A stretch of DNA of 64,000 nucleotides. It comes from Tridacna crocea. Taxonomy: Eukaryota > Mollusca > Bivalvia > Cardiida > Cardiidae. Where the stretch lies: positions 47,408,992-47,472,991 of the forward strand of contig OX031065.1 in NCBI GenBank assembly GCA_943736015.1, read 5' to 3'. The notes beneath the pieces were generated by a model. The model ran no database searches. It saw nothing but the letters and a program-made list of their open reading frames with translations, and had not been told where the DNA came from. The position numbers and the translations under genes were made by a program. Each line of letters begins with the position of its first letter. The stretch's first letter is position 1. Shown here one piece after another: positions 50,171 through 59,846 of the stretch.

Positions 50171-50400
50171 ATTATCACTTTATCACGTAATCTGGAGTTT
50201 TAACAACCTTATAGAAGAAGGCTTTTGCAAACATTGCGGACAGTGGAGAAAATGCCAGTAACTGGCATTTTCTCCTTTACCCACAATGTTTTCTATCCTT
50301 CCAATCCAAGAATGAATTCCAATATTCGAGTTAAATTTATTTTGTTGTCTGCAAATTTTTAAAGCTTTCAACCTTGACAGTCAAAAGTTTTGCCCTTTTT
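50171..50400 (-). mobile_element. TH-A copy, diverged but with a compensated loop
   Basis: CTTTATCACGTAATCTGG; core AAAATGCCAGTAACTGGCATTTT-type: two adjacent stem positions are changed on both arms relative to the reference. Right arm GTTGTCTGCAAATTT. Confidence 0.75.
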
Positions 50401-50544
50401 ACTGTTCAACAAAATTTTGGATTTATTCAGATTAAAAGTTTTTGATGAGGAAAGGTAATAAAATGTACCGGTCGATGCCTTGAATGTAAATTTTTATTTT
50501 GATGTAGGAAAAAGATGTTATGCTGTCTTTTTCTTAGATTCTTA

Positions 50545-50800
50545 GATTTGTATTAGAGTTTAATGCCATTTTAACAGCAAAGATCACAAACACCACAGTT
50601 AGTACACCAATGGATGTGTTTCCTAGCATTCTCACACCAGCACTGACACAACTCCCTTTCGAAAGCCACTGACTTCTTTTCTTATACAACAGAGGTAAGA
50701 GGAAAGTGTCACTAGAGAGAAAGTTTACCCCATCCTGCAGGTATCTGACTTGCAATCACTGACACGAGTCAAATACACTAAACAATAAGCTACAGTGCCA
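50545..50800 (-). repeat. SINE S2, minus strand
   Basis: Minus-strand tail words CTTTCGAAAGGGAGTTGTGTC and GTGCTGGTGTGAGAATGC match 57108-57320 and the fragment at 640. The head is decayed. Confidence 0.45.
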
Positions 50801-50814
50801 GGCCTCATGATCCT

Positions 50815-51308
50815 TTAACTCATAACCAAAAAACAAAATTCTAGATTTATCCAAATCAAAAGCATTTGTAGACCCAAAAAAGCATCCTCGGATACCGCGG
50901 GGTCTCCCTATTTGCTACGCTACATCGACCCTGGGACAATTGACTGATAAAACTTTAAATCAGTCGCCGAAAATCGATACGAAACGTCATAGCGTACAGT
51001 ACACCCGCCCATCACAAAATGATGATGGAACCAATGAAAAGCCAGCATTCGGCCAGCGGTAAAGCGAGGGAAATACAACTAATTGTCCCAGGGGTCGATG
51101 TAGCGTAGCAAATAGGGAGATCCTGGGGTATCCGAGGATGCAAAAAAGGAAGTGACTGAAAATTTGAATTTGTTTTGTTAAGGGTAGAAAACATTGTGGG
51201 AAGAGGAGAAAATGCTAGTTACCAGCTTTTTCTCCTCTTCCCACAATATTTTCTAAAGGCTTCTTTCTCAGGGCCATAAAAAGCAGGGATTAAGTGGCAA
51301 TGGGTTAA
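50815..51308 (+). mobile_element. TH-A copy interrupted by fold-back element J
   Basis: TTAACTCATAACC and left arm to 50881, then J, then AAGTGACTGAAAATTTG to GTGGCAATGGGTTAA. The core has compensated GGGAAGAGG/CCTCTTCCC. Confidence 0.88.
50882..51141. mobile_element. J fold-back element, 260 bp
   Basis: Terminal inverted repeats of about 60 bp: GCATCCTCGGATACCGCGG at left, and its near-complement CCTGGGGTATCCGAGGATGC at right; ATTTGCTACGCTACATCGAC pairs with GTCGATGTAGCGTAGCAAAT. AAAAAA on both sides may be the target duplication. No coding; single copy seen. Confidence 0.88.
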
Positions 51309-51345
51309 TAAGTTGTCTGGTATACGGTAAACTTTCATAGTGCTT

Positions 51346-51570
51346 CACTCTATAATCAAAGTTGTAGGTTTGTCTTAATCAAAAGCATTTGCAAATGACA
51401 AAAGAACAGTGACTGAAAATTTGAAATTTGTTTTGTGAAGGGTAGGAAACATTGTGGGAAAAGGAGAAAATGCTGGTTACCAGCATTTTCTCCTTTTCGC
51501 ACAATCTTTTCCAAAGGCTTCTTTCTCAGGGTTGTCAAAAGTAGGGATTGAATATGTAATAATGGGTTAA
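51346..51570 (+). mobile_element. TH-A copy, left terminus decayed
   Basis: CACTCTATAATCAAAG at left; good core; right end with a small duplication (GAATATGTAATAATGGGTTAA). Confidence 0.83.
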
Positions 51571-51768
51571 TGACCATTAGAAAGCAGCCAATTGAAAACA
51601 TTGTGGGAAAAGAAAAATAATGCTAGTAACAAGCATTTTCTCCTTTTCCCATAATGTTTTCTATGCCACCAAACAAAATCGCATCATTTTAGCCAAAATG
51701 AAATTATTGTCTGCACATATTCGCAATTCCCGAAAGTCTAAAATTTTGTCTTCTGGTAAATGGGTTAA
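51567..51768 (-). mobile_element. TH-A copy, left arm shortened
   Basis: TTAATGACCATTAG; core GGGAAAAGAAAAATAATGC; right end TCTGGTAAATGGGTTAA. It shares a TTAA with both neighbours. Confidence 0.78.
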
Positions 51769-51975
51769 CTCTTTACCACACAACAAAAATTTACAACTAG
51801 TCCAAATGAAATTTCTTAGCATTTGCTGACAATAATTTAAGTATGACTAAAATGAAAGAATCTTTTCCTCAAAGGCCAGAATACAGTGTGCACAGCATTT
51901 TCTCCTTTTCCAACAATATTTTAATGATTTTTTTTCTCAATATCCATGAAAGTCTTGAATGTACTGCAAAGATTT
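51765..51975 (+). mobile_element. TH-A copy, palindrome damaged
   Basis: TTAACTCTTTACCACAC; the left arm is intact; the core goes from AGAATACAGTG to CACAGCATTTTCTCC, losing the left stem arm. The right end is decayed. Confidence 0.7.
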
Positions 51976-52028
51976 CAAGGCTGTAAATTTTGTAATGATA
52001 TACTGAATATTGTGAACAATCTAACAAT

Positions 52029-52096
52029 GTAGATCCAAGATCAGACTGCACAATCTGTGCACTCTGATCTCATCTGTACACTCTGATCGATGTACC
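52029..52096. repeat. F hairpin with duplicated arm
   Basis: AAGATCAGACTGCACAA / CTGTGCACTCTGATCT followed by a second GTACACTCTGATC: the right arm is repeated. Confidence 0.65.
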
Positions 52097-52126
52097 CTAT
52101 CTGTATAAGTAGTACAATATAAGTTC

Positions 52127-52362
52127 AAGGCTAAATCCTTCACAACACAATCTAGAGTTCTAACAACCCCGAGGAACACTGTTTTTGAAAACATTGTGGG
52201 CAAAGAAAAATTAAAATGCTGGTAACCAGCATTTTTCCTTTTCCCACAATGTTTTTTTTAAACTATCACATCAATTTTGTCATTTTGGCCACCTATACTT
52301 GGTCATCTGCAAAGCTTTCAATTTGGGCCAGTGTAGGATAGCTTAGTTTGATAAAGAGTTAA
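52127..52362 (-). mobile_element. TH-A copy, diverged
   Basis: AAATCCTTCACAACAC to TTTGATAAAGAGTTAA; core GCAAAGAAAAATTAAAATGC against GCATTTTTCCTTTTCCCAC. Confidence 0.78.
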
Positions 52363-52591
52363 CCCTGTACCTAGTGACAAAATTTTAGACCAGTCCACAT
52401 TGAAAGCATTTGCAGAAGACAAAATAGATGTAACTCAAAAAAAAAATGAACTTTGTTTCAAGTAGGGTAGAAAACATTGAGGGAAAAGGAGAAAATGCTG
52501 GTTACCACCATTTTCCCCTTTTCCCACAATGCTTTCTGAAGGCTTCTTTCTCAGGGTTGTCAAAAGTAGGGATTGTGTGGTAATGGGTTAA
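52359..52591 (+). mobile_element. TH-A copy, full length
   Basis: 233 bp, TTAACCCTGTACC to GTGTGGTAATGGGTTAA. Left TTAA shared. Core with CCACCATTTTCCCC. Confidence 0.88.
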
Positions 52592-52743
52592 AGGGTAAAT
52601 ATTGAAATATGAGACGGCCAATTTCCATATTTTTCTCGAGTTCCATCAGTCTGTTTCAGTCTTCCATTAGGCCAAAACGAAACATATATGCGGTTCCGGT
52701 TACCACCTATAATCTGTGTAACATCTAATATGGCAAGTCGTTT

Positions 52744-52975
52744 ATGAAAACTCTTTACCTAGCGACAAAATTGTAGACTGGTCCAAATTGAAAGTAGTTG
52801 CAGACAACAACATGAATGTACCTAAAAAATTGAATTTTGTTTCTAGCAGAGTAGAAAACATAGTCGGAAAAGGAGAAAATGCTGGTAACCAGCATTTTCT
52901 CCTTTACCCACTTTGTTTTTTAAAGGCTTCTATCTCACTGTTGTAAAAACCAGGAATTATTTGGTAAAGGATTAA
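52744..52975 (+). mobile_element. TH-A copy, near full length
   Basis: ATGAAAACTCTTTACC to TTTGGTAAAGGATTAA. The loop is CTGGTAACCAG although the element is in plus orientation, so the central base is inverted. Confidence 0.83.
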
Positions 52976-53121
52976 TTTAGACGTGCCTGGAATTTTGTCT
53001 TCAGGGAGATAATTAAATTGCATAATAAATGACATGAAAATTTGCAGCTTATTTTAGTAATATTCAACAGTTACATCATTTCATTTTTTTTTTCAGGGAA
53101 TATTCGTCTATACTGTGCACT

Positions 53122-53172
53122 GTAGATACAAGATCAGGCTGCATGTTCTGTGCTGTCTGATCTTAATTTAAA
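53122..53172. repeat. F hairpin
   Basis: AAGATCAGGCTGCATG / TGTGCTGTCTGATCTT; two mismatches but compensated CTG/CTG context. Confidence 0.65.
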
Positions 53173-53246
53173 CCATCTTGAAAAGCCTTCAGAGTCAGGC
53201 TGAGCAGTTATACAATGGGGTCACTGCTGTTTTCACTAGTATTATA

Positions 53247-53786
53247 CGAGGTGTGATAAAAAAGTTCTCAGCCCTAAGTGCTTCAGATAACCAGAAAATC
53301 CGGTCATTACTTTTCAATATAATCTCTCTTCAAGGCAATGCACGTTGTCCATCTCTGTTCAAACTTGCTTATCCTGTTCAAACTTGCTTATCCCTTCCAA
53401 ATATAAGTCTTTTTCCTGGTCCCCCAAGTACTCGTTCACTGCCTCTGACACCTTCATTGCTTCTAGACTGTGTTCCACGAAGGATGGATTTCAATTTTGG
53501 AAACAGATAAAAGTCAGAAGGGGCCATATCAGGAGAATATGGGGGGGGTGAGGAAGGACTTCGAATCGGCATTCAGTCTTAGCAGTCATGGCAAATTGCG
53601 ACGTGTGAGCAGGCACACAGTCCTGCAAGAGCAGAACACCTTGAGTCATTTTTGCAAGTTTGACACCAGTGTCAAAAAAGCTCTCCAAATGATTTTCAAT
53701 TAGATAGAATGACAGACTGAACAAGATTTTTGTCCATTGAAATGCCTCGAAGTGTATCAGGCCAAGAACATTCTGATCACACCTTG
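53247..53786 (-). mobile_element. mariner transposon, internally deleted
   Basis: 540 bp flanked by TA (53245-53246 and 53787-53788). Ends CGAGGTGTGATAAAAAAGTT and AACATTCTGATCACACCTTG are imperfect inverted repeats. The minus strand keeps only the C-terminal catalytic part: GVLLLQD (second D, in LLQDCVPAH) and, after a frame change at a G-run (53541-53547), PPYSPDMAPSDFYLFPKLKS with the third D. The DNA-binding domain and first D are deleted. It differs in ends and protein from the mariner at 24214, so it is a separate family. Confidence 0.88.
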
Positions 53787-53923
53787 TATAAGATCCATTT
53801 AAATCTAAAAGCCAGTGTACATTCTGATCTGTTTATAGCTTGCTTGCCAGTACTGAAACCACTGGACGGAAAGGCAAGACTTATATCTATGTCATTTTTA
53901 TCAGTTGTTGACAAGACTTAAAA

Positions 53924-54156
53924 TCTTTAGTAAACCACGACAATTTCAAATGTACCAAACTAAAGGCATTTTGCAGAAGACAAATGTGGCTCAAAAATGG
54001 AATTTTTAATTGTATCATTTGTCTAACATAGGAACTAGAAAACATGTAGGAAAATAGCTAAAAAATGTCAGTTACCAGCATTTTGTCTTTTTCCCACAAT
54101 GTTTTCAAATGCTTTTCTCTTAGGCGTTAAAGGTTGCAATTGTTTGGTAAAGAGTT
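53924..54156 (+). mobile_element. TH-A copy, diverged
   Basis: ATCTTTAGTAAACCACG to TTTGGTAAAGAGTTG; the core has many changes (AATAGCTAAAAAATGTCAG). Interval 53787-53923 is unassigned. Confidence 0.7.
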
Positions 54157-54290
54157 GTACTTTCTACCACATTAAAAAGTTTGAACTCGTCCAGATTCAA
54201 ACTGTTTGCAGATGATAAAACAGCTGAAGTGATGAAATAATAGCCTTTGAATAGGTAGAAAACATTGTAGGATATGGAGAAAATGATAGC
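54157..54290 (+). mobile_element. TH-A left-half fragment
   Basis: TTTCTACCACATTAAAAAG through AGGATATGGAGAAAATGATAG, then the sequence turns into an F-like scrap (AATCTCAGATCAAACAGC). Confidence 0.55.
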
Positions 54291-54348
54291 TGTCAGAGTA
54301 AATCTCAGATCAAACAGCATACATTATTGTGATAGGTATCTCACAGAT

Positions 54349-54583
54349 TCACCCTTTACTAAATAGTAAACAGTCCCTGAGTTTCATGACCGTAATTAGG
54401 AAGCCTTTTGAAAACATCGTGGGAGAAGGAGAAAATGCTGGTAACCAGCATTTTTTCATTTTCCCACAATGTTTTTCTACCTTTCTCGAAACAAACTTCA
54501 ATGTTGGAGTCAGATTTATTTTGTCATCTGTAAATGCTTTCAATTGGATGAGTCTAAAATGTTATCGTTTGGTAAAGAGTTAA
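54349..54583 (-). mobile_element. TH-A copy, near full length
   Basis: TTCACCCTTTACTAAAT to TTTGGTAAAGAGTTAA. The core includes GGGAGAAGGAG. Confidence 0.85.
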
Positions 54584-54719
54584 CTCATTACCAAACGACA
54601 AAATTTAAGACTAGTCCAAATTGAAAGCATTTGCAGACGACAAAATAAAAGTGACTGAAAATTTGAAATTTGTTTTCTGAAGGGTAGAAAACAGTAGGGA
54701 TTGTGTGGTAATGGGTTAA
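54580..54719 (+). mobile_element. TH-A deletion derivative without palindrome, 140 bp
   Basis: TTAACTCATTACC and left arm to GGGTAGAAAACA, then GTAGGGATTGTGTGGTAATGGGTTAA-type terminus. The palindrome and the CTTCTTTCTC arm are cleanly missing; otherwise the copy is nearly unmutated. Confidence 0.9.
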
Positions 54720-54893
54720 ATATTAAATAAGCAAGCTAGAGAAGTTAATAAGGTCGAGGGTTGGACCTGTAAACTTCAAGTCATGTGCCACTTGAAGCTG
54801 TGTGTTCCAGTCCAACATCTGGTCATCGAAAATTACTAAATCTATAAAGGCTTTTGAGATGTTAAACTGAAGTTCAGTGTGACTGTGTCATGT
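54720..54893. other. Short unassigned stretch
   Basis: It contains an inverted motif ACTTCAAGTCATG/TGCCACTTGAAG near 54775-54797. Possible SINE tail; not resolved. Confidence 0.3.
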
Positions 54894-55028
54894 TGACCCT
54901 TTCCCAAACAATACCTAGTTCTTATGACCCAGGGGAAAAAGCCTTCTGAAAACATTTTGGGAAAAGAAGTAAATGCTGGTAACCAGCATTTTCTCCTATT
55001 TCCATGATGTTTTCTACTCTTCTATAGT
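54894..55028 (-). mobile_element. TH-A3 copy, right part missing
   Basis: TTGACCCTTTCCCAAAC through a near-complete core to TTTTCTACTCTTC; the right arm is absent. Confidence 0.75.
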
Positions 55029-55073
55029 CAAGTAATTTAGGATGCGCCAGTACCTTGCACTATCCTCAGTAAC

Positions 55074-55302
55074 TTAACCCTTTACTAAACAATCCCTGGT
55101 TTTTATGACCCTGAGAAAGAAGGCTTTAGAAAACAGTGTGGGAAAAGGAGAAAATGCTGGTAACCAGCATTTTCTCCTTTTCCCACAATGTTTTCTACCC
55201 TTCACCAAACAAATTTCAAATTCTCAGTCACTTTTATTTTGTTGTCTGCAAACGCTTTCAATTTGGATAAGCCTAAAATCTTGTCTTTTGGAAATGAGTT
55301 AA
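55074..55302 (-). mobile_element. TH-A copy, full length
   Basis: 229 bp, TTAACCCTTTACTAAAC to TTTGGAAATGAGTTAA. Interval 55303-55499 is unassigned. Confidence 0.9.
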
Positions 55303-55499
55303 CCAAGCAGACTTCAAAGGGCATTGCCCATAATGTTAGAACTACTAGTTGTATCTATAAATAGACATAAAATCAATCAACTCGGATTAAATCTAGACTA
55401 ATAAAGTCTTACTGATGCACAAATATGACAGTTTACTGACCCCGATATCCAACTCTATGGGGTATACCCATATGAAATTCATTTTCAATACCTGCATTT

Positions 55500-55740
55500 A
55501 TTTACTCTTTACTGATCAATCCTAGGTTTTCATGACACTATGGAAAAGCGCTTTCAGGAGAAACTGAAACAATGTGGTCGCAAGGTTTTTCTGCATGATT
55601 GTCCGCAATGTTTTTGTCCTTCCTCGGACAGATGTCATCATTCTAGTCATAATAACAGTTTTGTCACGTACCAACTTAAGGATTGCATGTTGAACTAAAA
55701 TTAACCCCCCCACCCCCACACACACAGACACACACACAAC
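55500..55740 (-). repeat. Old TH-like remnant followed by CA microsatellite
   Basis: TACTCTTTACTGATCAATCC and ACAATGTGG/CCGCAATG hint at an old TH copy. 55703-55738 is a C-run with (CA)n. Confidence 0.4.
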
Positions 55741-55764
55741 CCTGGTGAGTGAAGGAGAAAATAC

Positions 55765-55966
55765 TTAACTCCTTACCAATTGACAAAATTGTAGACCAGT
55801 TGGTCCAAATTGAAAACAACTTGCAGACAATAAATTAAGCGTAACTCAAAAAATGAAATTGTAGGCAAAGGAGAAATTGCTGGTTACCAGCATTTTCTCC
55901 TCTTCTTGCAATGTTTTCAAGTCTTTCTTTCTCAGAGTTATTAAAAGTCTGGATGGTGTGGTAAAG
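55765..55966 (+). mobile_element. TH-A copy, left stem arm deleted
   Basis: TTAACTCCTTACC; AAATTGTAGGCAAAGGAG shows loss of GGGTAGAAAACAT; end GTGTGGTAAAG. Confidence 0.75.
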
Positions 55967-56127
55967 AAAAACAAAATGTTGCACAAATAAGGTACCTTTT
56001 TTTCTTTGACTGGAAAGAAGACATTGGGGTAAAAAGGAGATAATGCTGGATACCAACTTTTTATCCTTTTCCTACAATATTTTCAGAAAGCCTCTCTGTG
56101 AGGTTCATGAACACTCAGGGATTATGC
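55967..56127 (+). mobile_element. TH-A2-like fragment
   Basis: TTCTTTGACTGGAAAGAAGAC, core GAGATAATGCTGGATACC, right flank GAAAGCCTCTC and GGGATTATGC. Confidence 0.55.
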
Positions 56128-56208
56128 TATGTAAATAGGTTCCCATTATACAGGAAGTTCATTGACAAGGTCAAGGGGTGAACAGTCTGACATGTTTTCT
56201 CCCAGCGA

Positions 56209-56395
56209 CTCTTTACAGTGGAACAAAATTCTAGACGCATCCGAATTGGTAGCATTTACAGTAGACACATAAAATGTTGCTAAAATTACAGGGGTTGTCA
56301 AAAAACAGTAAAGTGAAATAAGGGACATTGAGAAAAGTGTTGTATACCAGCATTTTCCTTTCACCAACCAATGTTTTTTCCCAGGAATTTGACAT
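56209..56395 (+). mobile_element. TH-A copy, very old
   Basis: GACTCTTTACAGTGG, CTAGACGCATCCGAATTGG, TACCAGCATTTTCCTTTCACC. A short inverted pair GGAATTTGACATTCTATA / GAATGTCAAATTCC lies downstream (56389, 56495). Confidence 0.45.
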
Positions 56396-56564
56396 TCTAT
56401 AACTAAAGTAAATTGTAAAATAACGGGAAAAAAAATCTCCCCTATATAATATAAACTATTTTTTCTTTTCATATTTTATCATTTATTTTGGTCAAAGAAT
56501 GTCAAATTCCTGTGGTTTTCTGTTGTTAACTTTTGTTTGTTTAAAAACGCAGTATTGTAGGGTA

Positions 56565-56816
56565 AATGGTTACATACTCTGGTTATTTGGGATTCCTGGA
56601 TCGGCCATTTTTTTCCCCGGCCAATTTCTTTCTGAGTATTGACGATAGTCATTGCAACACAATTAATTCCTCTCCGACTGCTGGTTATTGTTTAGACAAA
56701 AACAGCCAGCGGCTTGGAAAGAACATCATACAGAGTACTTGTAAAAGAGACTAAAGGTGAGTTAGGATAGGTGCACCGGTCACCGTGATATAACTGAAAT
56801 AATGTTGAAAACAGTG
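56565..56816 (+). repeat. SINE S3, plus strand
   Basis: ATTGACGATAGTCATTGCAAC, CCAGCGGCTTGGAAAG, GGTGCACCGGTCACC and tail TAACTGAAATAATGTTGAAA. The head is decayed. It ends exactly at the TTAA of the next TH copy. Confidence 0.6.
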
Positions 56817-57033
56817 TTAACTCATTACCACAAAATCCCTACTTTTGACGACCCTGACTGAGAAAGTAGCCTTTAGAAAACATTGTGTGAAAAGCAGAAA
56901 ATGCTGGTAACCAGCATTTTCTCCTTTTCCCACAATGTTTTTTACATTGCACAAAACAAATTTCGTATTTTCAGTCACTTTTATTCTTTTGATTAGGACA
57001 AGCCTAAAATATTGTCGTTTAGTAATGAGTTAA
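56817..57033 (-). mobile_element. TH-A copy, full length
   Basis: 217 bp, TTAACTCATTACCACAA to TTTAGTAATGAGTTAA. The TGTCGTCTGCAAATGC block is deleted. Confidence 0.88.
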
Positions 57034-57107
57034 ATAACATACATTAAATCAACCTATTGTTATACAAACATAAGGGGTCATACTGGAATTTGTTTATTAT
57101 GAATAAT

Positions 57108-57320
57108 CCACCAGGTCTGGAAGCTCAGTGGTAAACTTAAGATCTGACTCCTGACCTAGTGGCTGTGGGATCAATACCTGGTTGAGGCAAATGTTTTTTC
57201 CTACAATTTTCTCCCTTTCATATCTGATGCATGTGAAAGAGTAGCCAGTGGCTTGGAAAAAAGGTTGTGTCAGCACTGGTGCGAGAAAGTCAGGAAACAC
57301 AGATGTAGGTGTTCTCTCCA
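57108..57320 (+). repeat. SINE S2, plus strand
   Basis: Head GGAAGCTCAGTGGTAAAC (A-box-like) and GGGATCAATACCTGG (B-box-like), body TTCCTACAATTTTCTCCC, tail GCCAGTGGCTTGGAAAA and AGCACTGGTGCGAGAAAG. Confidence 0.6.
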
Positions 57321-57357
57321 GCCTCTAAGTCAACTTGAGCTGTTAAAACAGAATTAA

Positions 57358-57583
57358 TTAACCCTTTCCGAAACAACAAACTTTTGGACTGAACCAAATT
57401 GAAAGCATTTGCAGACGACAATTCAACTCTTGCTGAAAAGATGATTTCTGTCTATGATAGTGTAGAAAACATTGTGGGAAAAGGAGAAAATGCTGGTTAC
57501 CAGCATTTTCTCCTTTTCCCATGTTTTCAAAAGGCTTCTATTCCAGACCAGTAAAAACCAGGGATTGTTTGGGAAAGGGTTAA
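57358..57583 (+). mobile_element. TH-A3 copy, full length
   Basis: 226 bp, TTAACCCTTTCCGAAAC to TTGGGAAAGGGTTAA; CACAA missing from the right stem arm. Confidence 0.92.
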
Positions 57584-57734
57584 GGAATGAAGAGAATTTT
57601 GATTTTTTTCATAGAGGTATGAAAAAAAACAATGACAGTGTATGAAACTGTGAAAGGGTTTAATACAAAAGTTTGATTAGGTTTTTTTTTTCATATCTTC
57701 ATGAAAATAAATTTTTTTCTTCATTCCCTATAAT

Positions 57735-57905
57735 TTAACCCTTTACTCCATAGATACTCATTTCTATGCATTATATTGTGGCAAAAGGTAAAATTGCTTG
57801 TCACAAGCAATTTCACCTTTTGTCACAATGTTTTCTATGCTATCAAAAGGTGTCATATACACATAAGAAACAGCTTCATCCTTGCCTTATGGGGTAAAGG
57901 GTTAA
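57735..57905 (-). mobile_element. TH-B copy, shortened
   Basis: 171 bp with both TTAA. Flank blocks are deleted on both sides. The core GCTTGTCACAAGC is a perfect stem with compensated C-G to T-A change against other B copies. Confidence 0.88.
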
Positions 57906-58486
57906 TATAGACAACATACGCCCACAGAAATAATTCAAACTGCATTCATTTTCTTTAGTTTTTAAATGTAAGCTTGGAGTTTCTAAAGTTTCATGTATCA
58001 GACACAGTTGCTGTTTATTTCGGATTTCAGCAATTGTGTTAGATCTATTTAATTTCGGGAATAAACTAGGGACCGAATAAAGTATGCAGTCAGCCAGTGT
58101 AACTATGAATTTGTAATGACAGTGAGAAAGGAAGGCATTCGAAATCAAAGCAAAAAAGAGAAAGTGCTGGTGACCAAGAAAGTTTTCTGCCCTTCAAACA
58201 ACAAATTTCCAGAAATCACTAAGAGCAGATGTTCTGAGCAAACTTTACCTTGTCAAATAAACAATTCTGAAATGAAAAAGCAAACCAAGTTCTTTTTTGA
58301 ATGTATGGTTGCTGATCATATTAGCCAGAGCCCAAACTATTCCAATATTGTTTTTGCAAAAAAAAAAATTTCATCTGACAATAAAAATTAACAGTGATCA
58401 GTAAAATTCAAATCTATGGCTTCACAGAGCCAGCACTGTGAAGTCAATCAAGGAAGAAAAGTGTGACTGGAAACCACAACCCCCCA
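57906..58486. other. Stretch without recognised gene
   Basis: 58119-58210 is a poor TH-A scrap (AGAAAGTGCTGGTGACC, TTTTCTGCCCTTCAAAC). The two frames at 57876-58391 are not supported as exons. Confidence 0.4.
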
Positions 58487-58699
58487 TTAACTCATTACCA
58501 GACAACAAAATTTTAGACTTGTCCAAATCGAAAGCATCTGCAGACGACAAAATAAAAGTGATTGAAATTTGTTTTATGAAGAAAACATTGTGGGAAAAGG
58601 AGACCAGCATGTTCAGTTTTTTCACCTTTTCCTACAATATTTTCTACAGGCTTCTTTCTAAGAGTCATCAAAAGTAGGGATTGTGTGGTAATGGGTTAA
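58487..58699 (+). mobile_element. TH-A copy, palindrome damaged
   Basis: TTAACTCATTACCAGAC to GTGTGGTAATGGGTTAA; the core has lost AAAATGCTGGTT on the left arm. Interval 58700-58981 is unassigned (frame 58742-58984 has no domain). Confidence 0.82.
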
Positions 58700-58981
58700 T
58701 AATAGTCACAAAACCAAGCGCTAAAAACCAGAATTCAAGTTTTGGCACCAAGCCAGCTTAGCAACCAACTACAATCAATGCTGGGATTTCTCAATGATCG
58801 ATTATCAGAATTGGTAGCCAAAACCAAACAACTTTTGACTATAGTCAATCATCTGCCCACCACTAGTTACAATACTACTCCCCCTCCTGATTTTTCTAGA
58901 GTAACCAACTCCCCCTCTAGTACCTATGGACTGCTGGTGCCGCTATTCCTTGTTCACCAATTGACCTCATCATCAATGAAA

Positions 58982-59093
58982 TAAATCAAGGGAGAAAAAT
59001 GAGCCCGACGTGGGTCTCAAACCTATGACCCCTGGAACACTAAAACCACATGTCTGCCAACTGACCTAGGCGGGCATCTGGTCATATTATATT
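58982..59093 (-). repeat. tRNA-related SINE fragment
   Basis: Minus strand: CCTAGGTCAGTTGGCAGAC (A-box-like) and GGTTTGAGACCCAC (B-box-like), about 45 nt apart. No acceptor stem; not called as a tRNA gene. Confidence 0.5.
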
Positions 59094-59105
59094 AGGGGAG
59101 TGTAT

Positions 59106-59158
59106 CAATCAAGATCAGACTGCACAAAAATGCAATCTTGTCTTTGATAGATAGGCTA
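59106..59158. repeat. F hairpin, diverged
   Basis: CAAGATCAGACTGCAC / ATGCAATCTTGTCTTTG with several mismatches and ATTCCGCAAAATATTCC following. Confidence 0.5.
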
Positions 59159-59476
59159 TTCCGCAAAATATTCCAGCCAAAATGACTAAGTTGTTTCATC
59201 CAATGTCCTGGCCAAGTTGAATTAAATAAGTATAAATCTATTGCGTGACAGTAAGTGTCAAGGTGAGAGGTGAGATACAGCCTTCATGCATTTCTCTACC
59301 TTATAAACCCTCTCCCCCCCCTCCCCCCCCACTAGTAGGCACTACCAAATTAGTCCAACCATATCTAGGTAATGCTTAGTCTTTCCGTATAAAGGGCGGT
59401 TTCATGACAAGAAAAAAATCGCTAATAAAACATAGAAAAAAACCTTACCAGCAAGTACGAAGTCATGCCAGCATGC
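59159..59476. other. Stretch downstream of the dynein-like exon
   Basis: It contains a C-run region (59310-59331). No polyadenylation signal for the minus strand is clear. Confidence 0.35.
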
Positions 59477-59708
59477 CTACTGCTTTTCCTCTGTTTTTTT
59501 TTTTTCAGACATCCGTAAACATCCTAACAGGATGAGCTCCGATTGTTTCCGAAAATACAACAACAACAACTTGCTCTCTACAATGGAGGTTATAGCACCT
59601 CCCGCGTAAACATCCCAAACAGTTCCATCACTTCTCTGCGTCATGTGGTATTTGATATCTGAAAGCAGTCCAGGTATTTCACACTGTGTTTCAAATGCTT
59701 TGACAGCT
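59477..59708 (-). CDS. Dynein light chain-like protein, last exon
   Basis: Minus strand; acceptor TTTTGGTTCACAG before base 59708, stop TAG at 59477. It encodes AVKAFETQCEIPGLLSDIKY, then MTQRSDGTVWDVYAGGAITS and VESKLLLLYFRKQSELILL. Order and character match the LC8/DNAL4 fold: an amphipathic helix, a T-V-W...GG strand region, and the E-x-K-hydrophobic-YF C-terminal strands. Such proteins dimerise and bind dynein intermediate chains or other partners; DNAL4 types are axonemal. An A-run near the 3-prime end (59492-59505) makes the last residues uncertain. A second possible acceptor (TTTTAACAG at about 59754) would add 15 codons. Upstream exons were not found. Confidence 0.5.
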
Positions 59709-59754
59709 CTGTGAACCAAAATGAAGACAGCAAATGAACTGTCGGTATCCTGTT

Positions 59755-59846
59755 AAAACGTCCCACAGTCAAAACGTCCCACTTTGGTTAAAACGTCCCC
59801 TATAATTTCCATTCCAAATTTGTTAAAATGCCCCCTTTAGACGTCC
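59755..59846. repeat. Irregular repeats of AAAACGTCCC
   Basis: TTAAAACGTCCCACAG, CAAAACGTCCCACTTTGG, TTAAAACGTCCCCT, TTAAAATGCCCCC and AGACGTCCCC occur at irregular spacing, just upstream of the dynein-like exon on the minus strand. Confidence 0.65.
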
